Translations under genes and position numbers: made by a program
From: Candidatus Woesebacteria bacterium
GTDB lineage: Bacteria; Patescibacteriota; Microgenomatia; UBA8517
Direction: 5' to 3'
Length of the DNA: 8,055 bases
Assembly (NCBI GenBank): GCA_027327685.1
Contig: DAHVYL010000024.1
Coordinates: forward strand, 1-8,055
Shown: piece after piece, positions 5,174 through 8,055 of the stretch
Layout of the letters: every line of letters begins with the position of its first letter
Position numbering within the stretch: the stretch's first letter is position 1
The notes under the pieces: generated by a model
Databases searched by the model: none
Told to the model about the DNA's origin: nothing
What the model saw: only the letters and a program-made list of their open reading frames with translations

Positions 5174-5699
5174 AATAAGTGAACTAATCAGGCTCGACAG
5201 GCAGCTATATCACAGCAACGATCTGGCCATACTTTGGGGCATTTCCAATAAAAACACCCTCTATACGGCCGTTAAGCGCTATGTCCAAAAAGGCATTTTG
5301 GTCCCTGTCTATAAAGGTTTATATTCAACCGTCCCCCTTTCGCAACTCCCCCCGTTGGAACTCGGAGTGGCAGTTGTCCATAAATATACATACTTAAGTA
5401 CCGAATCCGTACTTGCCCGGGCAGGAGTTGTTTACCAGGCAATCCATAAACATACTTTCGTTAGCAGTGTATCCAAAAAGATAACAATCGGAGATGAATC
5501 TTTTCTCTACCGTAAGCTAAAAGACGAATATCTGAGTAGTCCCGCAGGCATAGCCAACGAAAACGGGGTATTTGTAGCATCGGTTGAACGGGCCGCCGCC
5601 GACATGCTCTATTTTGACCGGAATTATCACTTTGATCTTCCCGAAAATATCGATTGGAAAAAAATGAATGATATTCAAAAAGAGGTTAATTACCCATGA
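5166..5699 (+). CDS. abiEi: AbiEi-like type IV antitoxin and transcriptional repressor
   Basis: A 177-residue product from ATG 5166. Residues about 12-55 form the winged helix-turn-helix typical of AbiEi (LAILWGISNKNTLYTAVKRY, then KGILVPVYKGLYS). The rest is the antitoxin domain, ending with VASVERAAADMLYF (137-150), a common AbiEi feature. In type IV systems AbiEi does not bind the toxin directly; it represses the operon and counters toxin action at the target. Its stop overlaps the next gene's start as ATGA, the usual coupling for this pair. The 30-base upstream extension to TTG 5136 is rejected because that codon sits just behind the -35 box. A perfect palindrome at the start suggests autoregulation. 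Family call strong from sequence and partner. Confidence 0.88.
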   Translation: MYRISELIRLDRQLYHSNDLAILWGISNKNTLYTAVKRYVQKGILVPVYKGLYSTVPLSQLPPLELGVAVVHKYTYLSTESVLARAGVVYQAIHKHTFVSSVSKKITIGDESFLYRKLKDEYLSSPAGIANENGVFVASVERAAADMLYFDRNYHFDLPENIDWKKMNDIQKEVNYP

Positions 5700-6421
5700 T
5701 AAACTTGAGACCTGAAGATACAATCCACAAATCATACTTAAACAGATTGCTTGTGGAAATAATCGATAGCCCCCCCCTGTCGCAGATACTGGCATTTAAA
5801 GGCGGTACCTCCGCTTCAATGCTGGGATTTTTGGACAGGTTCTCTGTGGATCTGGATTTTGATTTACTGCAAAAAACACCCGAAGAAGACATCCGTAAGG
5901 AATTCCGCCGGATTTTTAATCACCTGGGTCTAACAATCAAAAAAGAATTTGACAACGTACTCATGTTTCAGGTCCAGTACCCGGCTCCACCCAACAAACG
6001 GAATTCAATTAAAATCAGTGTAAATAGCCTGATTGTCAAAGCCAATAAATATAAAGTTCAATATTTTCCCGAAGTCGACCGTCTGATGAATTCCCAAACC
6101 ATAGAAACCATGTTTGCAAATAAGCTGGTTGCCGTCCTGGATAGATACGCAAACCATCAAACAATCGCCGGACGCGACATATACGATATCCACCACTTTT
6201 TTATTAACGGCTATTCATATTCGGGATCGGTTATAAAAGAAAGAACGGGGATGGATCCAAAAATTTATTTTAAAAAATTAACCGAATTTATCAAAGGTAA
6301 ACTGACCCAAACCATAATCGATGAGGACCTTAATGCACTTTTACCGGATAGGCAATTTCAGAGTCTGCGGAAAGTTTTGATCCCTGAAACATTGAGCTTT
6401 CTCAGCAAAGAACAGCAATAA
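5696..6421 (+). CDS. abiEii: AbiEii-like nucleotidyltransferase toxin
   Basis: A 241-residue product of the AbiEii/AbiGii family, DNA polymerase beta-type nucleotidyltransferases. These act as bacteriostatic toxins and in some systems abort phage infection; some homologues modify tRNA. The nucleotidyltransferase motif is intact: FKGGTS (34-39) and RFSVDLDFDL (48-57) with the D-x-D pair at D52 and D54. Downstream motifs are K143 in NKLVAVLDRYA and GRDIYDIHHFF (159-169), the usual conserved block. It is on the short side for the family but complete. It overlaps abiEi by four bases and runs tail-to-tail 20 bases into the methyltransferase gene on the other strand. Catalytic residues are present, so an active toxin is likely; its substrate cannot be told. 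Confidence 0.9.
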   Translation: MINLRPEDTIHKSYLNRLLVEIIDSPPLSQILAFKGGTSASMLGFLDRFSVDLDFDLLQKTPEEDIRKEFRRIFNHLGLTIKKEFDNVLMFQVQYPAPPNKRNSIKISVNSLIVKANKYKVQYFPEVDRLMNSQTIETMFANKLVAVLDRYANHQTIAGRDIYDIHHFFINGYSYSGSVIKERTGMDPKIYFKKLTEFIKGKLTQTIIDEDLNALLPDRQFQSLRKVLIPETLSFLSKEQQ

Positions 6422-7091
6422 AATATTCTATAAACGCAAATCTTTTCAGAGGTTTCTCCAGATACCTGTTTGCAAAGTTTGTAATGCCCGGAATTTTCAC
6501 CGGCACCAGAAGTTTGTAGTCGTGTTTAACTATTTTTATTCCCGCTTCTTCCATCTGAATCTTTAATTTTTGATATCCGATTCTATTGTGCGGTCCTTCC
6601 GGCATTTTTAGTTTCAATTTCTCTGCAACCATTAAGACCGGTTCCCAAATCGGGTTTGCCATAGTTACAACCAATTCGGATTTTTTATTCATAAGACCAG
6701 ATATTTGTTTGAAAGTCTTTTGAGGATCTTCAAGGTGTTCTATAACATCACTCATAAATACATAGTCAAAGGTTTCCTTAGGCCAGACGGTTGAAAAATA
6801 TAATTTCCTTGTTTTTTTACCGGGACTCCGGGCGACCAAGTCTTGTTTATATTTTTTCTTGGCCAGTCCTATCATCCGGCTACTTATATCAAACCCGTAC
6901 CCTTCTTGAGAATTGAGATAATTTAATAAATCCCCCGTCCCGCAGCCGATTTCAAACACTTTTTTACCATCCGGGATCAAGTTCCCAAGAAGTTCTTTCA
7001 AATTTTGATAATAAAAGGAGTTCTTGTTTTTGTAGAAATCATAATCTTTGGCAACCCCATCAAAATGTTTTTCAACTCTTGTCCTTTTCAT
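6402..7091 (-). CDS. Class I SAM-dependent methyltransferase
   Basis: A 229-residue product with the standard Rossmann methyltransferase order. Motif I is VFEIGCGTGDLL (45-56), the acidic ribose-binding residue is D68 in GFDIS, motif IV is FDYVFMSDVIEHLED (108-122), and a strand ELVVTMANPIWEPVL (139-153) follows. Its C-terminal half (about 126-201) is homologous to the N-terminal part of the GT2 fusion protein at 3922-5034, sharing NP-x-WEPVL and the spacing after it. It probably methylates a sugar or lipid-linked glycan intermediate in the cytoplasm; the substrate is unknown. It starts one base after the stop of the GT-C gene, so they form one operon. Its last 20 bases overlap abiEii in opposite orientation, so the extreme C-terminus may be altered if AbiE arrived later. 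Confidence 0.88.
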   Translation of the reverse strand: MKRTRVEKHFDGVAKDYDFYKNKNSFYYQNLKELLGNLIPDGKKVFEIGCGTGDLLNYLNSQEGYGFDISSRMIGLAKKKYKQDLVARSPGKKTRKLYFSTVWPKETFDYVFMSDVIEHLEDPQKTFKQISGLMNKKSELVVTMANPIWEPVLMVAEKLKLKMPEGPHNRIGYQKLKIQMEEAGIKIVKHDYKLLVPVKIPGITNFANRYLEKPLKRFAFIEYFIAVLC

Positions 7092-7092
7092 A

Positions 7093-8055
7093 TCAATATC
7101 CTAAAAGCTGTCTGGACCTGATTTGAACCTCCGCTTTTTCATCTCCATACGATATTCGTTCACGCAGCTCCGGATAAAAGAGGTCAAAGAAATTGTATTC
7201 GGACAATACTGTTTTTAAGGTCAGTGTCGGAGACCAAGGCAAATCCTTGTCCTCAGGAGTATCAACAAAAGAAATATCTTTGGACTTCAGTGCTTCGCGG
7301 TTTTCTTTAAAATAGTTATTAACCCTTTCGGAAGTATTAACCCCTTGGGTAATCCAGTTTGTTTCCAAGGTCAACCTGAGAGAAGTGAGAGATAGTACTA
7401 CCCAAATCGTGCAGAAAAGGATTTTAACTACCGGTTTTTGACCATTAAGAAGGTAGGAAAGAAGCATGATAACTCCGAATAGGGGCAAGGTCAGATAATA
7501 GGTAAATTTATGAACCGGCAAAAAGACCACCGGGGAAATTGTAAGCAAAAACCACGAAACACAAAATAAAATTAAGGATTTATTTTTCAGGATTTTGGAT
7601 TTGAAAAGGGCAAAAACAATAAAACCCGCTTGAGCCGTAAATAGAACAAAAATCGGGATTATATCGGCCGACCAATACTTTAATAGATTGGGATTTAGTT
7701 TTAACCCCGGTCCCACAAAATCGATAAGCATTTCGGGCAGATTCAAAGACCAGAGGAAGTACCAGAAAGAGGTATTTAGAGCCCTTCCCGGAGCAAAATC
7801 CCAAATATAGCTGTCCCCTGAAATAAGACCGAAACTCAGGAAATGCAGAGATAAATAAACTCCCAAAACTACTCCATACGGAAGCAAGGAGATTATCAGT
7901 TTTTTGATTGGAAATTTAATTCTTCCGGTTGCTCCTACTACCCTTAAGTAAAAATGTACGATGATAAGGATAAACGGCAGGATCACCCCTGTTTCTTTAC
8001 TCATCAGAGCCAGAATGAAAAAGAGGAAAGAGGCAACCAAGTTCCTAACCGAATA
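7093..8055 (-). CDS. GT-C type membrane glycosyltransferase (PMT/TMTC-like), N-terminus outside window
   Basis: The frame is open to the right edge (320 residues visible). A TTG at 8040 is not needed as a start because the frame continues in from beyond the window. The visible part has about seven membrane helices. The first ends in LALMSKETGVILPFILI, the SKE-x-G-x-x-x-P signature seen in TMTC/PMT-like O-mannosyltransferase relatives and tetratricopeptide GT-C proteins. A soluble tail of about 80 residues follows the last helix (from around NTSERVNNYFKENREAL) and ends SRQLLGY, without recognisable TPR repeats. The catalytic acidic loop would lie in the missing N-terminus. Probable role, by family, is external transfer of a sugar from a polyprenyl-phosphate donor. 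The methyltransferase gene follows after one base. Superfamily likely, substrate unknown. Confidence 0.8.
   Translation of the reverse strand, partial: YSVRNLVASFLFFILALMSKETGVILPFILIIVHFYLRVVGATGRIKFPIKKLIISLLPYGVVLGVYLSLHFLSFGLISGDSYIWDFAPGRALNTSFWYFLWSLNLPEMLIDFVGPGLKLNPNLLKYWSADIIPIFVLFTAQAGFIVFALFKSKILKNKSLILFCVSWFLLTISPVVFLPVHKFTYYLTLPLFGVIMLLSYLLNGQKPVVKILFCTIWVVLSLTSLRLTLETNWITQGVNTSERVNNYFKENREALKSKDISFVDTPEDKDLPWSPTLTLKTVLSEYNFFDLFYPELRERISYGDEKAEVQIRSRQLLGY

Noticed and set aside
1..8055. CRISPR arrays, rRNA and tRNA genes, insertion sequences
   Set aside because: No regularly spaced repeats of array size, no recognisable tRNA or rRNA sequence, and no transposase motif seen on either strand.
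1..8055. Reassigned TGA codon as in some CPR lineages
   Set aside because: TGA is the stop of at least six intact genes here and reading through it would fuse unrelated sequence, so TGA is a normal stop.

Overview
The window is AT-rich, densely packed bacterial DNA. TGA closes at least six apparently intact genes, so the standard bacterial code applies. Compact genes, few Shine-Dalgarno sequences, GT-C membrane glycosyltransferases, a methyltransferase/GT2 fusion protein and several small toxin-antitoxin genes together suggest a Candidate Phyla Radiation (Patescibacteria) genome, perhaps Microgenomates. That placement is inference from gene style; there is no rRNA or marker gene to prove it.

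Layout. (1) 1-2261, minus strand: a two-gene operon of membrane proteins. A five-helix protein with a soluble C-terminal domain is followed four bases later by a GT-C-type glycosyltransferase that runs off the left edge. (2) 2284-3061: a short divergent control region, then a HigB-like toxin and a HigA-like antitoxin in toxin-first order. The antitoxin has its own consensus promoter and a palindromic operator. (3) 3082-3875: a rearranged patch. A MazF/PemK-like toxin on the minus strand has lost its N-terminus. It sits head-to-head with a frameshifted, start-less gene remnant on the plus strand. Two related 33-bp sequences flank the toxin gene, and a hairpin-forming element abuts its 3' end. 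No protein antitoxin is visible beside it. (4) 3922-5034: a GT2 glycosyltransferase carrying the C-terminal half of a methyltransferase domain. (5) 5081-6421: an AbiEi/AbiEii (type IV) toxin-antitoxin pair behind a repeat-rich promoter whose 18-bp perfect palindrome covers the start codon. (6) 6402-8055, minus strand: a second envelope-glycan operon, in which a GT-C protein (N-terminus outside the window) is followed one base later by an intact class I SAM methyltransferase. The methyltransferase overlaps the AbiEii gene tail-to-tail by 20 bases.

How it fits together. The backbone is a cell-surface glycan locus (two GT-C enzymes, one GT2, one methyltransferase). Its middle has been colonised by three unrelated toxin-antitoxin families within about 4 kb. 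The intact methyltransferase and the fusion protein share an NP-x-WEPVL block, so they are paralogous in that part. Several starts lie very close to an extended -10 box (TGn then TATAAT or TACAAT), suggesting leaderless or near-leaderless transcripts. The least explained part is the mazF patch: truncation of two divergent genes at one junction, duplicated flanking sequence, and a structured element where an antitoxin gene might be expected.
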